From: Actinomycetota bacterium | GTDB taxonomy: Bacteria > Actinomycetota > Actinomycetes > Streptosporangiales > Streptosporangiaceae | Direction of reading: 5' to 3' | Assembly: GCA_027313705.1 (NCBI GenBank) | Contig: DAHVDE010000074.1 | Span: 1 to 60,673, forward strand | Length of the DNA: 60,673 nt | Shown: positions 26,272-35,874 of the stretch, piece after piece | Layout of the letters: every line of letters starts with the position of its first letter | Position numbering within the stretch: position 1 is the first letter of the stretch | Made by a program: the position numbers and the translations under genes | The notes under the pieces: generated by a model | The model's database searches: none | The model's input: only the letters and a program-made list of their open reading frames with translations | What the model was told of the DNA's origin: nothing

Positions 26272-27018
26272 ATGTGGGAGAACCTCGGCAGGCCGGCGCG
26301 CGTGTTGCTGCTCGGCGGTACGAGCGAGATCGGCCTGGCGATCGTGGCCGCGCTGCGCGCGCCAGCCAGCACGCGGGTGGTGCTGGCCGGCCGAGACGAG
26401 GCGAGGCTCAATGCGGCAGGCAAGGAATTGCCTTTCGATACCACCGCGGTCGGTTTCGACGCTCTCGCGCTTGACCTGCACAAGGAATTCGTTGACGAGA
26501 TCTTCGCCGAGGGTCCTGTCGACCTGGTTATCGCGGCGACCGGGATCCTGACGCCGCAGGACCAGGTGGACGCCGATCCGCAGCTTGCCGCGGCGATGAT
26601 CGAGACCAACTTCACCAGCCACGTCACGACCCTGCTTCAGGTCACGGCCAGGATGCGGGCGCAGGGACACGGCACGATAGTGGTGCTCTCGTCCATCGCC
26701 GCCATTCGCCCGAGAAAGGCCAACTACGTGTATGGCTCGGCCAAGGCCGGGCTTGACGCCTTCGCACGCGGACTGACCGACGCCCTGGCGGGTACCGGCA
26801 TCAGGGTGCTGCTTGTGCGGCCAGGGTTCGTGATCGGCCGGATGACCTCGGGCATGGAGTCGGCACCGATGTCCTCGACTCCCGAGCAGGTCGGCCAGGC
26901 AGTCGCGCGAGCGCTCAACGGCCGCGCGACCGAACTTTGGGTCCCGCGCCCGCTTGCCGTGCTCGCCACCGCGATCCGGCTCATGCCAAGACCGCTCTGG
27001 CGAGCGACGCGCAGGTGA
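26272..27018 (+). CDS. dprE2: Decaprenylphospho-2-keto-ribose reductase (DprE2-like SDR)
   Basis: Second half-reaction of the DprE1/DprE2 epimerase, reducing decaprenyl-phosphoryl-2-keto-erythro-pentose to DPA with NADH. An SDR of 248 residues: LLLGGTSEIGLAIVAALRA (cofactor, with the TSEIG typical of DprE2), VIAATGILTPQDQVDADP, VVLSSIAAIRPRKANYVYGS and AKAGLDAFARGL. ATG after GGGAG. The partner flavoprotein oxidase DprE1 is often adjacent but is not in this window. The last 13 bp including the stop are duplicated in tandem just after the gene. Confidence 0.88.
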   Translation: MWENLGRPARVLLLGGTSEIGLAIVAALRAPASTRVVLAGRDEARLNAAGKELPFDTTAVGFDALALDLHKEFVDEIFAEGPVDLVIAATGILTPQDQVDADPQLAAAMIETNFTSHVTTLLQVTARMRAQGHGTIVVLSSIAAIRPRKANYVYGSAKAGLDAFARGLTDALAGTGIRVLLVRPGFVIGRMTSGMESAPMSSTPEQVGQAVARALNGRATELWVPRPLAVLATAIRLMPRPLWRATRR

Positions 27019-27294
27019 CTCGCGCAGGTGACTCGGGCTTTGCCGTGTGCGCAGCGGCAGTTAACACTCCGTATGCGGCTTATACGCTGGGTAAACGCTG
27101 ATGACAATGTTCGTTACGCTACGTTTAACTCGCCGGCGAAGGTAAACTCTTTACATAGCTATTGGCGTTTTATTAATTCGCTACAGCATTGGCGCCGCAG
27201 GCCCGAGGGCATGATCATTTGCGGCCGGTTCTGGCGCCGCACTGGCGCTCAGGTGCCGCGCTGGTGATCCCTGTGAGGCAAGGAGGCGTTCGCT
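27019..27294 (+). promoter_or_regulatory. AT-rich promoter region of the glycosyltransferase gene with repeated GTAAAC/GTTTAAC
   Basis: A 276-bp gap containing an AT-rich island (27061-27190), unusual for this DNA. Related boxes repeat in it: GTTAACA (27060-27066), GGTAAAC (27090-27096), CGTTTAAC (27122-27129, inverted) and GGTAAACTC (27141-27149), plus two copies of ATTGGCG (27161, 27188). This is what a promoter with several operator half-sites looks like. The AGGAGG at 27281 belongs to the following gene. Confidence 0.45.
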
Positions 27295-28422
27295 GTGAGC
27301 ACCACAGGCTCGACGCTTACCCGAGTTCAGCACCACCCGATGGGCCAACGGCAGTTGCACATCGCGATGGTGGCTCCACCGTACTTTGACGTCCCGCCCA
27401 CGGCGTACGGCGGTATCGAGACCGTCGTCGCCGACCTGGTCGACGCGCTCGTCGCCAGGGGACACAAGGTAACGCTGATCGGCGCGGGACGGCATGCCAC
27501 TAGGGCGCAGCGATTCATCACGACCTACGACACCGGGCCGGCGGACCGGCTCGGCGAGCCGATGCCAGAGATCGTGCACGCGGCCAAGGTGGCCAGCATC
27601 CTGGACACACTGGACGCGGACGTGATCCACGACCACACGATGGCCGGGCCGCTGATGGCACGCGGGCGGCTGACTCCGACCGTGGTCACCGCGCATGGCC
27701 CGGTCACCGGCGACCCTGGTGAGTTCTACGGTGCGCTCGGAGACACGATCCAGCTCGTCGCCATCTCGGACGCGCAGCGGGCAAACGCTCCAGACCTTCC
27801 CTGGGCCGCCCGCGTGCACAACGCGATCAGGGCCCAGACCTTCCCGTTCCGTGCCGAAAAGGAGAATTACGCGCTCTTCCTCGGCCGCTTCCACCCTGAG
27901 AAGGCACCGCACCTGGCGATCGACGCCGCGCGGGCGGCCGGGCTGCCGATCATCCTGGCAGGCAAGTGCAGCGAGCCGATCGAGCGGGCCTACTTCGCCC
28001 GCGAAGTCGAGCCGAGGATCGGCAAGGACGTCACCATCTTCGGCATCGCCGACGCAACCGCCAAGCGACGGCTGCTGTCCAGGGCCGCCTGCATGCTGTT
28101 CCCGATCCAGTGGGACGAGCCGTTCGGCCTCGTCGTGATAGAGGCCATGGCCTGCGGTACGCCGGTCGTCGCGCTGCGGCGCGGTGCGGTGCCCGAGCTT
28201 ATCGTCGATGGCCAGACGGGCATCGTGGTCGACGAGATCGCCGAACTGCCGGCCGGCATCGTGCAGGCCAGCTCGATCGATCCGGTCGCCTGCCGTAAGC
28301 ACGTCGAGGCCAGATTCACCGTCGAGGTAATGGCGGAAGGCTACGAGACCGTTTACCAGCAGGCGGTCATGCTGGCACCCGAGCCCTGGATGACCACGGC
28401 CGACCGGGCGCCTGCGATCTAG
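27295..28422 (+). CDS. GT4-family glycosyltransferase
   Basis: A retaining GT-B glycosyltransferase of 375 residues. N-terminal domain: LHIAMVAPPYFDVPPTAYGG and IETVVADLVDALVARGHKVT (the PPxxYGGxE motif binds the acceptor side), DVIHDHT and VVTAHGPVTGD. C-terminal nucleotide-sugar domain: ALFLGRFHPEKAPHLAIDAA and WDEPFGLVVIEAMACGTPVV, with the EPFGLVxIEAMACG motif. No membrane segment. GTG start with AGGAGG 8 nt upstream. Donor and acceptor are unknown; the adjacent DPA genes hint at envelope glycans, but the long AT-rich promoter argues that it is regulated separately. Confidence 0.88.
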   Translation: MSTTGSTLTRVQHHPMGQRQLHIAMVAPPYFDVPPTAYGGIETVVADLVDALVARGHKVTLIGAGRHATRAQRFITTYDTGPADRLGEPMPEIVHAAKVASILDTLDADVIHDHTMAGPLMARGRLTPTVVTAHGPVTGDPGEFYGALGDTIQLVAISDAQRANAPDLPWAARVHNAIRAQTFPFRAEKENYALFLGRFHPEKAPHLAIDAARAAGLPIILAGKCSEPIERAYFAREVEPRIGKDVTIFGIADATAKRRLLSRAACMLFPIQWDEPFGLVVIEAMACGTPVVALRRGAVPELIVDGQTGIVVDEIAELPAGIVQASSIDPVACRKHVEARFTVEVMAEGYETVYQQAVMLAPEPWMTTADRAPAI

Positions 28423-28477
28423 CCGGTTAATCGCCAGCAGAAAGGTCGCCCTGCTGTTAGGTATAAGCTCTGCGATC

Positions 28478-28954
28478 GTGGCGGACGGCACCAGGGCGAC
28501 CCAGCGGCTGACCATGCTCGGCATCCCGTACAGCCTGCACCGCTATCAGCATGATCAGCGGGCAGGCTCGTACGGCGTCGAGGCGGCAACCGCACTTGGG
28601 GTACCGGCCGAGCAGGTATTCAAGACCTTGATCGCAAGTGTCGACGGCCAGCTCACAACCGCTGTCGTGCCGGTAGCCGGGCAACTCAACCTCAAGGCAC
28701 TCGCCGATGCCGTTGGCGGCAAGAAGGCGGAGATGGCTCAGATGGCGGCGGCCGAGCGAGCCACAGGCTATATCATCGGCGGCGTCTCGCCGATCGCGCA
28801 GCGCAAGAACCTGCCCGTGGTGATCGACTCCTCGGTGGCCGGCCTTCAGGCCGTCTACTGCAGCGCCGGCCAGCGAGGCCTACAGGTCAAACTGGCACCG
28901 GATGACCTGATCCTCGCCACGGGCGCCACGATAGCCCCGATCGCCAGGCCGTAA
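28478..28954 (+). CDS. ybaK: Cys-tRNA(Pro)/Cys-tRNA(Cys) deacylase, YbaK family
   Basis: Hydrolyses mischarged Cys-tRNA(Pro), a trans-editing factor. 158 residues, normal size. The motifs are YSLHRYQHDQRAGSYGVEAA, EQVFKTLIASVDG with the conserved Lys of VFKTL, VVPVAGQLNLKALA, and TGYIIGGVSPIAQRKNLPVV, with the G-x-SP loop. The GTG start shows no Shine-Dalgarno; TATAAG lies 12-17 nt upstream, so the transcript may be nearly leaderless. A strong palindrome follows the gene. Confidence 0.92.
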   Translation: MADGTRATQRLTMLGIPYSLHRYQHDQRAGSYGVEAATALGVPAEQVFKTLIASVDGQLTTAVVPVAGQLNLKALADAVGGKKAEMAQMAAAERATGYIIGGVSPIAQRKNLPVVIDSSVAGLQAVYCSAGQRGLQVKLAPDDLILATGATIAPIARP

Positions 28955-28973
28955 GCAGGGCGCATGTCGCTTC

Positions 28974-28997
28974 GGGTGGGCTGCATGCAGCCCACCC
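28974..28997. terminator. Perfect 24-bp palindrome, bidirectional terminator
   Basis: GGGTGGGCTG-CATG-CAGCCCACCC folds to a 10-bp GC-rich stem with a four-base loop between the convergent ybaK and cimA genes. No U-tract. Confidence 0.75.
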
Positions 28998-29080
28998 GTA
29001 CAGGGTTGCTGTTGCGCCCGGTCGTTGCGCGGATTCACTGCGCGGGTCCGGTTAGGGGCGGAGCGGAACCAGTACCAGGG

Positions 29081-30670
29081 TCAGGCCCCCGCTACGACCA
29101 GCGGCTTCGCGCCGGCCCTGAGCAGGCCGTAGCTGATTCCGTCGGCAAGGGCTTCCCAGGAGGCGGTCACAATGTCGTCGGACACCCCGACCGTGGTCCA
29201 CTCACCGTCGTGGTCGGCCGAGGTCAGCATCACGCGGGTCACCGCGCTGGTCGCGGCCCGCCCGTCGAGGATCCTGACCTTGTAGTCGACCAGGCGGATG
29301 TCGCCAAGCTGGGGATACAACTCGGTCAGTGCCTTGCGCAGCGCCTCATCGAGCGCGTGCACCGGGCCGACGCCTTCGCCGACGGCGACCACTCGCTGCT
29401 CGCCGAGCATCAGGCGGACGATTGCCTCGCTCCGGTCCGTACCGCCGCTTCTTTCGATGACGACACGGTAACCCTCGAGGTCGAACCACGAGGGCGAGCG
29501 CCCGGCCACTCGCCGCACCAGAAGTTCGAACGAGGCATCGGCGGCCTCGAACGCGTAGCCTCGGTGCTCGGCCGCCTTGATCTCGTCGAGCACCGAACTG
29601 GCGAGTTCCGGGTCGCGGGACAGGTCAAGGCCGAGTTCGGCCGCCTTGACGAGAACGTTGCTGCGCCCGGCAAGCTCGCTGACCAGCACGTGCGCGCGGT
29701 TGCCGACCAGGGAAGGGTCCACGTGCGAGTAGGCGTCCTGGCGGCGCGCGATCGCTGAGGCGTGCAGGCCAGCCTTGGTGGCGAAGGCAGAGGAACCCAC
29801 GTAAGGCTGCCTGGCCTCGAACGGGAGGTTGGCGACTTCGGCGATCTCACGAGCCGTGCTGGCGAGTGCCGCCAGCCGCCCGGGCGGCAGCAGCGAGTAA
29901 TCCCGCTTCAGCTCCAGTCCGGCGATGACAGAGAAGATGTCGGCGTTGCCGCATCGCTCGCCGTACCCGTTGGCCGCGCCCTGCACCTGGGTAGCCCCTG
30001 CCCCGACCGCGACCAGCGAGTTCGCCACGGCGCAGGCCGAGTCGTTGTGGCAGTGCACCCCGATCCGCAGCGCGGGGAACCGGCTGGTGACCTCGCGCAC
30101 GATCGCCACGATGGCATCTGGCAGCGTCCCGCCGTTGGTGTCACAGAGCGCCAGGGTGTCCGCGCCCGCCGAGGCGGCGGCCGCCAGCACCTCGAGTGCG
30201 TAGCTCGCGTCGGCCGCGTACCCGTCGAAGAAGTGCTCGGCGTCGAACACCACCCGCCGGCCCTCTCGGACGAAGAACAGAGCGGAGTCGGCGACCATGG
30301 CCAGGTTCTCCTCGCGGGTGGTCCGCAGCGCCTCGTCCACATGCAGCGTCCATGACTTGCCGACGAGCGTCACGATCGGCGTTCCGGCCTCGAGCAGTAC
30401 TGCCAGGTCGCCGTCGCCGTCGGCGGAGCGGTTCGGCCTGCGGGTAGCGCCGAAGGCCGCCAGCCGGGCGTTGTGCCAGGGAAGCTCGCCAGCCCTGGCG
30501 AAGAACTCCTTGTCCTTCGGATTGGAGCCAGGCCAGCCCCCCTCCACCACGTCGACGCCGAGCGCGTCGAGCGCCGCCGCGACCCGCAGCTTGTCCTCGA
30601 CCGTGAGGTCGAGCCCGACCTGCTGCGATCCGTCTCGCAGCGTCGTGTCGTACATCTCGACCCGGCTCAT
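29081..30670 (-). CDS. cimA: (R)-citramalate synthase CimA
   Basis: Condenses pyruvate and acetyl-CoA to citramalate, the threonine-independent entry to 2-oxobutyrate and isoleucine. [20 protein letters not shown] opens the TIM barrel. The metal-binding [14 protein letters not shown] motif and [14 protein letters not shown] are present, and [20 protein letters not shown] belongs to the linker. The C-terminal 130 residues are the LeuA-type regulatory domain (allosteric isoleucine site in the family). 529 residues. [12 protein letters not shown] replaces the leucine-synthase IEAGFP, which supports CimA over LeuA. Last gene of the branched-chain cluster; start overlaps the leuB stop (ATGA). Confidence 0.92.
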   Translation of the reverse strand: MSRVEMYDTTLRDGSQQVGLDLTVEDKLRVAAALDALGVDVVEGGWPGSNPKDKEFFARAGELPWHNARLAAFGATRRPNRSADGDGDLAVLLEAGTPIVTLVGKSWTLHVDEALRTTREENLAMVADSALFFVREGRRVVFDAEHFFDGYAADASYALEVLAAAASAGADTLALCDTNGGTLPDAIVAIVREVTSRFPALRIGVHCHNDSACAVANSLVAVGAGATQVQGAANGYGERCGNADIFSVIAGLELKRDYSLLPPGRLAALASTAREIAEVANLPFEARQPYVGSSAFATKAGLHASAIARRQDAYSHVDPSLVGNRAHVLVSELAGRSNVLVKAAELGLDLSRDPELASSVLDEIKAAEHRGYAFEAADASFELLVRRVAGRSPSWFDLEGYRVVIERSGGTDRSEAIVRLMLGEQRVVAVGEGVGPVHALDEALRKALTELYPQLGDIRLVDYKVRILDGRAATSAVTRVMLTSADHDGEWTTVGVSDDIVTASWEALADGISYGLLRAGAKPLVVAGA

Positions 30671-31719
30671 CTGACTCCCCCAAGACGGCCAAGCTCGTCG
30701 GCCAGGGCGGTTGCCCAGGCATCGGTGGAGGTGGCACCGCCTGCGGCGAGTACCGCGTCGACCGCCGCCTCGAGGTCAAGGGCAGCGGCGGCCTCGCCTA
30801 GGTGCGAGAGCATCAGGGCAGAAGAGAGCACCGCTCCGGCCGGATTCGCCTTCCCCGTGCCGACGATGTCCGGCGCTGATCCGTGTACCGGCTCGAAGAT
30901 CGAGGGCCCGGTCTTCTCCGGGTTCAGGTTCCCGCTAGCCGAAAGCCCCAGCCCGCCGGTAAGCGCGGCGGCGAGGTCGGTGAGGATGTCGCCGAACAGG
31001 TTGTCGGTCACGATCACGTCGAACCGCCCTGGATCGGACACCATGTAGAGGCAGGCCGCGTCGACGTGGGCGTAGTCAAGCTGCACCCCGGTCTCCGCCG
31101 CCACCAGGTGCGCGACCCGCATCCACAGCGAGCCTGCGTTGGTGAGCACGTTGGTCTTGTGCACCAGGGTCAGCTTCCCGCTGCGCTGCGAAGCCAGACC
31201 CGCCGCGTACCTGAGGCAGCGCTCGACCCCCGCCCGCGTGTTCAGCGACTCTTCTGTCGCCGTCTCGAACGCGGTGTCCCTGTGCACGATCCCGCCGGCC
31301 CCGGCATACAGGCCCTCGGTATTCTCGCGCACCACGACCGCATCCATGCCCGCAGAGCCGTGCGGGCTAGGTACTCCAGGCCGCAATCTGGCTGGCCGGA
31401 GGTTGATGTAAAGGTCTAGCTCGAAGCGCAGCCTGAGCAGCAAGCCTCGCTCAAGTACCCCTGGCGGTACTTCCTCGCTGCCGACGGCGCCGAGCAAGAC
31501 CGCGTCCGTCTTGCGCAAGTCGGCCAGGACGTTATCGGGAAGCACCTCGCCGGTCTTGAGGTAATGCTTGGAGCCAAGCGGGCATGGCCGCCAGTCGATC
31601 GTGAACCCGTGCATTGTGCCCGCCCGGTCAACCAGGTCTTTCGCCACGGCGGTCACCTCAGGGCCGATGCCGTCACCAGGAAGGTGCGCGACGGTGTAAG
31701 TGCGTACGTGATCCCCCAT
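30667..31719 (-). CDS. leuB: 3-isopropylmalate dehydrogenase LeuB
   Basis: Oxidative decarboxylation of 3-isopropylmalate in leucine synthesis; with CimA and LeuCD it also acts on citramalate-derived 3-methylmalate. Motifs: [101 protein letters not shown] and [19 protein letters not shown] start at the ATG at 31719 with AGGAGG 10 nt upstream (350 residues); the open frame continues upstream into ilvC. Only 5 bp separate it from the ilvC stop. serA, which lies between ilvC and leuB in Streptomyces as I recall, is absent. Confidence 0.95.
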   Translation of the reverse strand: MGDHVRTYTVAHLPGDGIGPEVTAVAKDLVDRAGTMHGFTIDWRPCPLGSKHYLKTGEVLPDNVLADLRKTDAVLLGAVGSEEVPPGVLERGLLLRLRFELDLYINLRPARLRPGVPSPHGSAGMDAVVVRENTEGLYAGAGGIVHRDTAFETATEESLNTRAGVERCLRYAAGLASQRSGKLTLVHKTNVLTNAGSLWMRVAHLVAAETGVQLDYAHVDAACLYMVSDPGRFDVIVTDNLFGDILTDLAAALTGGLGLSASGNLNPEKTGPSIFEPVHGSAPDIVGTGKANPAGAVLSSALMLSHLGEAAAALDLEAAVDAVLAAGGATSTDAWATALADELGRLGGVR

Positions 31720-31724
31720 GGAAG

Positions 31725-32735
31725 TCAGTCCTCCTGATCGGTCGGGGCGTTGAGCCAGCTCATCATGCGCCGCAGCGGCTTGCCTGTGCGCTCGATCTGG
31801 CTGTCCTTGGCCTGCTCGCGCAGCTTGTCGAAGTTCGGCCGCCCGGCGTCGTCCTCGGCGATCCACTCCCTGGCGAACTCACCTGACCTGATGTCGGCGA
31901 GGATTTTGGCCATCGCTTCCCGCGTCGGCTCGGAGACCACCCGCGGCCCCCTGGTCAGGTCGCCGTATTCCGCGGTGTCGCTGACCGAGTAGCGCATCCA
32001 GTTCATGCCGCCGGCCTGCATGAGGTCGACGATCAGCTTGAGCTCGTGCAGGCACTCGAAGTAGGCGACCTCGGGCTGGTAGCCCGCCTCGACCAGGGTC
32101 TGAAAGCCCATGTTGACCAGTGCGGTGACGCCGCCGCACAGCACGGCCTGCTCACCGAACAGATCGCTTTCCGTCTCTTCCTCGAAGGTCGTCACCAGCG
32201 CGCCAGCCTTGGTGCCGCCGATCCCCTTGGCGTAGGACTTGACCAGGTCCCATGCCTTGCCCGTGGCGTCCTGCGCGACCGCGACAAGCACGGGCGTGCC
32301 CTGGCCGGCTTCGTACTGCCACCGCACCGTGTGCCCTGGCGCCTTGGGCGCCACCATGGCCACGTCGATGCCGGCGGGTGGCGTGATGTAGCCGAAGTGA
32401 ATGTTAAAACCGTGCGCGAAGAACAGCGCGTCGCCCGCCTTGAGCGATGGAGCGATGGCTTCCGCGTAGAGCTTGCGCTGGCCGGTGTCTGGCGTCAGCA
32501 CCATCACCAGATCTGCCCAGGCGCACACTTCTTGCGGAGTTCCGACAAAAAGCCCCGCCTCGCTCGCCTTGGCACGGGACTTGGAGCCTTCAGGCAAGCC
32601 GACCCGTACGTCGCAGCCCGAGTCCCGCAGGGAGAGCGCGTGCGCGTGCCCCTGCGACCCGTAGCCGAGCACGGCGATCTTGCGCGATTGAATCAGGCTC
32701 AGGTCAGCCTCGTCGTCGTAGTAGACAGTGGCCAT
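31725..32735 (-). CDS. ilvC: Ketol-acid reductoisomerase IlvC (class I)
   Basis: Isomerises and reduces acetolactate or acetohydroxybutyrate with Mg and NADPH. The cofactor motif [20 protein letters not shown] is at about 23-42, with [13 protein letters not shown] giving the Ser/Arg pattern of NADPH-type enzymes. [26 protein letters not shown], and [12 protein letters not shown] with the Mg-binding Asp/Glu are present. 336 residues, a normal class I length. GGAAGG lies upstream of the ATG. Part of the co-directional ilvBNC-leuB-cimA run. Confidence 0.97.
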   Translation of the reverse strand: MATVYYDDEADLSLIQSRKIAVLGYGSQGHAHALSLRDSGCDVRVGLPEGSKSRAKASEAGLFVGTPQEVCAWADLVMVLTPDTGQRKLYAEAIAPSLKAGDALFFAHGFNIHFGYITPPAGIDVAMVAPKAPGHTVRWQYEAGQGTPVLVAVAQDATGKAWDLVKSYAKGIGGTKAGALVTTFEEETESDLFGEQAVLCGGVTALVNMGFQTLVEAGYQPEVAYFECLHELKLIVDLMQAGGMNWMRYSVSDTAEYGDLTRGPRVVSEPTREAMAKILADIRSGEFAREWIAEDDAGRPNFDKLREQAKDSQIERTGKPLRRMMSWLNAPTDQED

Positions 32736-32757
32736 CGTTGTTGCCTTCCTTTCTTCG

Positions 32758-33291
32758 TCAGTGAGTCAGGGCCAGTTCGGGCGGCGCGGAGTCCATGTCG
32801 TCTGTGATGGTTTCCCCGCCGCGCGAGATGGCGATCATGCCGGTGCGCACCAGTTCACAGGTGCCGTGCCTGGCAAGCTGCGTAAGCAGCGCGTCCAGCC
32901 GGCCAGGGCTGCACACGGCCTCGAGCACGATCGTGTCGGGATTGAGGTCCACCACGCTGGCTCGGAACGAGGTCGCCACGTCGAGCAGCTCGGCCCGCAG
33001 ATCAGGGTTGACCCGCACCTTGATCAGGGCCAGTTCCCGCTCGATCGCCTCTTCGGGCTCAAGCTCGGTGACCTTGAGCACCCTGACCAGCTTCTCGAGC
33101 TGCTTGTGCACCTGGTCGACCGGGGTCGAATCACCGTCGACCACGATCGTCATCCGGCTGACCTTCGGATCGCTGGTCGGCCCGACCGACAGCGCGGTGA
33201 TGTTGAACGCTCGCCTGGAGAACAGGCCCGCCACGTGCGCGAGCACGCCCGGCTTGTTCTCGACCAGGACAGACAGCGTATGCGTGCGCAT
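32758..33291 (-). CDS. ilvN: Acetolactate synthase small (regulatory) subunit IlvN/IlvH
   Basis: Regulatory subunit that activates IlvB and confers valine feedback inhibition. 177 residues, normal. An N-terminal ACT domain ([37 protein letters not shown]) with the conserved Gly and Asn of the valine site, then a C-terminal ACT-like domain ([25 protein letters not shown]). Three base pairs after the ilvB stop, so translationally linked. Confidence 0.96.
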   Translation of the reverse strand: MRTHTLSVLVENKPGVLAHVAGLFSRRAFNITALSVGPTSDPKVSRMTIVVDGDSTPVDQVHKQLEKLVRVLKVTELEPEEAIERELALIKVRVNPDLRAELLDVATSFRASVVDLNPDTIVLEAVCSPGRLDALLTQLARHGTCELVRTGMIAISRGGETITDDMDSAPPELALTH

Positions 33292-33294
33292 TGC

Positions 33295-35043
33295 TCAGAT
33301 CACTTCCTTACGGGTCGCTGCCTGCTGCTCGGCAGCGGTGAACTCGGGTCCGAGCACGATGTCGTCGTTGGCGTGACCGGCAGGGACCATCGGGAAGACG
33401 CCTTCGGCGTCATGGGTGCGGAAATCGACCACCGCAGGCACGTCTGACACGGAGAGCGCCTTTTCCAGGACGCTGTCCACGTCGCCCGCGTTGTCGCAGC
33501 GAAGTCCGACGCAGCCGTAGGCCTCGGCCAGCTTGACGTAATCGGGGATGGCGGTGCCGAGGTGCACTTCTGAGTAGCGCTCCTCGTAGAAGAGCTCCTG
33601 CCACTGGCGCACCATGCCGAGGAAGCCGTTGTTGAAGATCAGCACCTTGATCGGGAGACCCTCGATCGCGCAGGTCGCCAGTTCCTGCCCGGTCATCTGG
33701 AAGCAGCCGTCCCCGTCGATCGCGACCACGAGCTCGCCTGGACGCCCGATCTGGGCACCCATCGCGGCCGGAACCGCGAAGCCCATGGTGCCCGCGCCAC
33801 CGGAGTTGATCCAGCTGCGCGGCTTGGTGAAGCGGTAGTGCTGCGCCGCGTGCATCTGATGCTGGCCGACGCCAGCCACCACGATCGCGTCGCCGCCGGT
33901 CAGGGCGGACAGCCGCTCGACCACGTGCTGTGGCTTCAGCGGGCCGCCCGCTTCCTGGCTGTAGCGCAGCGGGTAGCTGCGCTTCCATCCGTCGGTCAGC
34001 GTCACCCAGCTCGCCGTGTCCGGTGCGCCGTTCGCGTCGATCTCGGCTCGCATCGCGGTCACCAGGTCGGTGAGCACGGTGCGCAGGTCGCCGACGATCG
34101 CGACATCTGGCCTGCGGTTCTTCCCGATCTCCGCCGGGTCGATGTCGACGTGCACGACCTTGGCCTTAGGCGCGAAGGAAGCTAGCTGGCCGGTCACCCG
34201 GTCGTCGAACCGCGCGCCGAGGGCCACGATCAGGTCGCATTCTTGCAGCGCGGCCACCGCCGCGTAGGCGCCGTGCATGCCAGGCATGCCGAGCGCGAGC
34301 GGATGACTGTCAGGGAATGCGCCTCGCGCCATCAGCGTCGTGGTCACCGGCGTCCTGGCGAGTTCCGCGAGTTCGCGCACCGCCGGGGCGGAGTCCGACT
34401 TGACCACGCCGCCGCCGACGTACAGGACCGGGCGCCTGGCCTCGCGCAGCGCCCTGGCCGCCTGTTCGATCAGGCTGCCTTCTGGAGCGCCAGGGATCTT
34501 GTAGCCGGGCAGGTCCATGGAAGGCGGCCAGGACCAGGTGGTCTGGGCTTGCAGGATGTCCTTGGGCAGGTCGACGAGCACCGGGCCAGGCCGTCCGGTC
34601 GAGGCGATATGGAACGCCTCGGCGATGGCGGCCGGGATTCGTGCCGGGTCGGTGACCAGTTCGTTGTGCTTGGTGACCGGGCTGGTGATCCCGGTGATGT
34701 CGGACTCCTGGAACGCGTCCGTGCCGATCATCGCGGTCGGAACCTGGCCGGTGATGGCCACGATCGGCACCGAGTCCATGTAGGCATCGGCCAGCGCCGT
34801 CACCAGGTTGGTCGCGCCTGGCCCGCTGGTCGCGATGCAGACGCCGACCCGGCCGGTAGCCCAGGCGTAGCCTTCCGCCGCATGTCCGGCGCCCTGCTCG
34901 TGCCTGACCAGAATGTGCCGAAGTGAGGACGAGCGAATGGGATCGTATGCGGGCAGGATGGCGCCGCCAGGCAAACCGAACACGACGTCGACGCCCTGGC
35001 TCTCCAAGCTCCGGACAAGCGCCTGGGCTCCGGTCACTTCCAC
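33295..35043 (-). CDS. ilvB: Acetolactate synthase large subunit IlvB
   Basis: Thiamine-diphosphate enzyme condensing two pyruvates, or pyruvate and 2-oxobutyrate. [36 protein letters not shown] with the catalytic Glu, [16 protein letters not shown], the central FAD-binding region, and the thiamine motif [20 protein letters not shown]...[14 protein letters not shown] (split: [18 protein letters not shown]). 582 residues. The GTG start has AAAGGAG 8 nt upstream. The 214-bp gap before it carries a leader frame and an attenuator, so its expression is tuned separately from leuCD upstream. Confidence 0.97.
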   Translation of the reverse strand: MEVTGAQALVRSLESQGVDVVFGLPGGAILPAYDPIRSSSLRHILVRHEQGAGHAAEGYAWATGRVGVCIATSGPGATNLVTALADAYMDSVPIVAITGQVPTAMIGTDAFQESDITGITSPVTKHNELVTDPARIPAAIAEAFHIASTGRPGPVLVDLPKDILQAQTTWSWPPSMDLPGYKIPGAPEGSLIEQAARALREARRPVLYVGGGVVKSDSAPAVRELAELARTPVTTTLMARGAFPDSHPLALGMPGMHGAYAAVAALQECDLIVALGARFDDRVTGQLASFAPKAKVVHVDIDPAEIGKNRRPDVAIVGDLRTVLTDLVTAMRAEIDANGAPDTASWVTLTDGWKRSYPLRYSQEAGGPLKPQHVVERLSALTGGDAIVVAGVGQHQMHAAQHYRFTKPRSWINSGGAGTMGFAVPAAMGAQIGRPGELVVAIDGDGCFQMTGQELATCAIEGLPIKVLIFNNGFLGMVRQWQELFYEERYSEVHLGTAIPDYVKLAEAYGCVGLRCDNAGDVDSVLEKALSVSDVPAVVDFRTHDAEGVFPMVPAGHANDDIVLGPEFTAAEQQAATRKEVI

Positions 35044-35087
35044 GGGATTGCTCCTTTGCTGGACTTCCTACGATCTGCGTACTCAAC

Positions 35088-35117
35088 AAAAAACCTCCTG
35101 GCCGCTGGCCGAGGAGG
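35088..35117 (-). terminator. Attenuator terminator of the ilvB leader
   Basis: On the minus strand CCTCCT-C-GGCC-AGC-GGCC-AGGAGG followed by six T: a 10-bp stem with one bulged C and a perfect U-tract, 45 bp before the ilvB start. Because no coding sequence ends here it is an attenuator rather than a gene-end terminator. A CCGAG in the leader codons (35165-35169) is complementary to CTCGG in its 5' arm (35109-35113), a possible antiterminator pairing. Confidence 0.85.
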
Positions 35118-35120
35118 AGT

Positions 35121-35149
35121 AGCGCGAGCCCGTCTGCTGGGCTCGCGCT
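35121..35149 (-). promoter_or_regulatory. Leader hairpin upstream of the ilvB attenuator
   Basis: AGCGCGAGCCC-7 nt-GGGCTCGCGCT is a perfect 11-bp stem that begins at the leader-peptide stop codon. Its place between the leader codons and the terminator could bring antiterminator partners together or act as a pause hairpin. Confidence 0.7.
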
Positions 35150-35213
35150 AGGTGATGAGGAGTACTCGGAACAAAAGAATCAGGGTTTCTGTGAGATATG
35201 GGCAGAAGGTCAA
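35148..35213 (-). CDS. Putative ilvB leader peptide rich in Leu/Ile/Val
   Basis: A short frame ends ...LILLFRVLLIT-stop: 8 of the last 11 codons are Leu, Ile or Val, directly before the hairpin and U-tract terminator. This is the hallmark of ribosome-mediated attenuation of acetolactate synthase genes. The start is uncertain: a TTG at 35213 gives 21 residues but has no visible Shine-Dalgarno; CTG codons at 35183 and further up are alternatives. No ATG is in frame. Confidence 0.65.
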   Translation of the reverse strand: MTFCPYLTETLILLFRVLLIT

Positions 35214-35257
35214 GCCGTGGGAGGCGACGCTGCCCGCCGCCCCCCACGATAAGGCAT

Positions 35258-35872
35258 TCAGCTACCTGCGGATACGGCGGGTGCGGAAGAAGGCAGCCAG
35301 GCCGGCCTGCTCGCTTCGAACTCGGTGATCGCTCCGGCGTGCCGCAACGTGATGCCGATGTCGTCAAGGCCCTCGAGCAGGCGCCAGCGCGCGTAGTCTG
35401 GCAGCGCGAAACTGTAGCCGAGCCCGGAGCCGGGCACCGCGATTGTCCGCTCGGCCACGTCGACTACTACCTCCAGACCCGGATCGGCGGCCAGTGCCAT
35501 CCCGAGTGCGGTCACCGTGTCCTCGTCGGCCTGGGCCGTCACCAGCCCGGCGCCGATGCTGTTGCCGCGGAAGATGTCGGCGAAGCTTGGTGCGATCACG
35601 GCCTCGAAACCGAAGTCCTGGAGCGCCCAGACTGCGTGCTCGCGGGACGAGCCGCAGCCGAAGTTCGGCCCGGCGATCAGAATCTTGGCCTCGTCCGCTC
35701 CCGGCTGGTTGAGCACGAAGTCAGGATCGGTGCGCCAGGCGCTGAACAGGCCGGGCCCGAAACCGGTCCGCTCCACCCGCTTCAGCCAGACTGCGGGGAT
35801 GATCTGGTCGGTGTCTATGTGGGGGCGGTCCAGAACTACCGCGCGGCCCTCCACCTTCGTAACGGCGCGCAT
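35258..35872 (-). CDS. leuD: 3-isopropylmalate dehydratase small subunit LeuD
   Basis: Swivelling domain of isopropylmalate isomerase, paired with LeuC; also acts on citramalate. GRAVVLDRPHIDTDQIIPAV, FGPGLFSAWRTDPDFVLN, ILIAGPNFGCGSSREHAVWA, and DFGFEAVIAPSFADIFRGNS are the family motifs. 204 residues, normal. ATG with AAGGAG 10 nt upstream, inside the end of leuC; 2 bp after the leuC stop. Confidence 0.96.
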   Translation of the reverse strand: MRAVTKVEGRAVVLDRPHIDTDQIIPAVWLKRVERTGFGPGLFSAWRTDPDFVLNQPGADEAKILIAGPNFGCGSSREHAVWALQDFGFEAVIAPSFADIFRGNSIGAGLVTAQADEDTVTALGMALAADPGLEVVVDVAERTIAVPGSGLGYSFALPDYARWRLLEGLDDIGITLRHAGAITEFEASRPAWLPSSAPAVSAGS

Positions 35873-35874
35873 CT

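Noticed and set aside
35083-35367. 94-codon minus-strand frame across the ilvB leader
   Set aside because: Reads through both hairpins and the U-tract and overlaps leuD; the short Leu/Ile/Val frame is the meaningful one.
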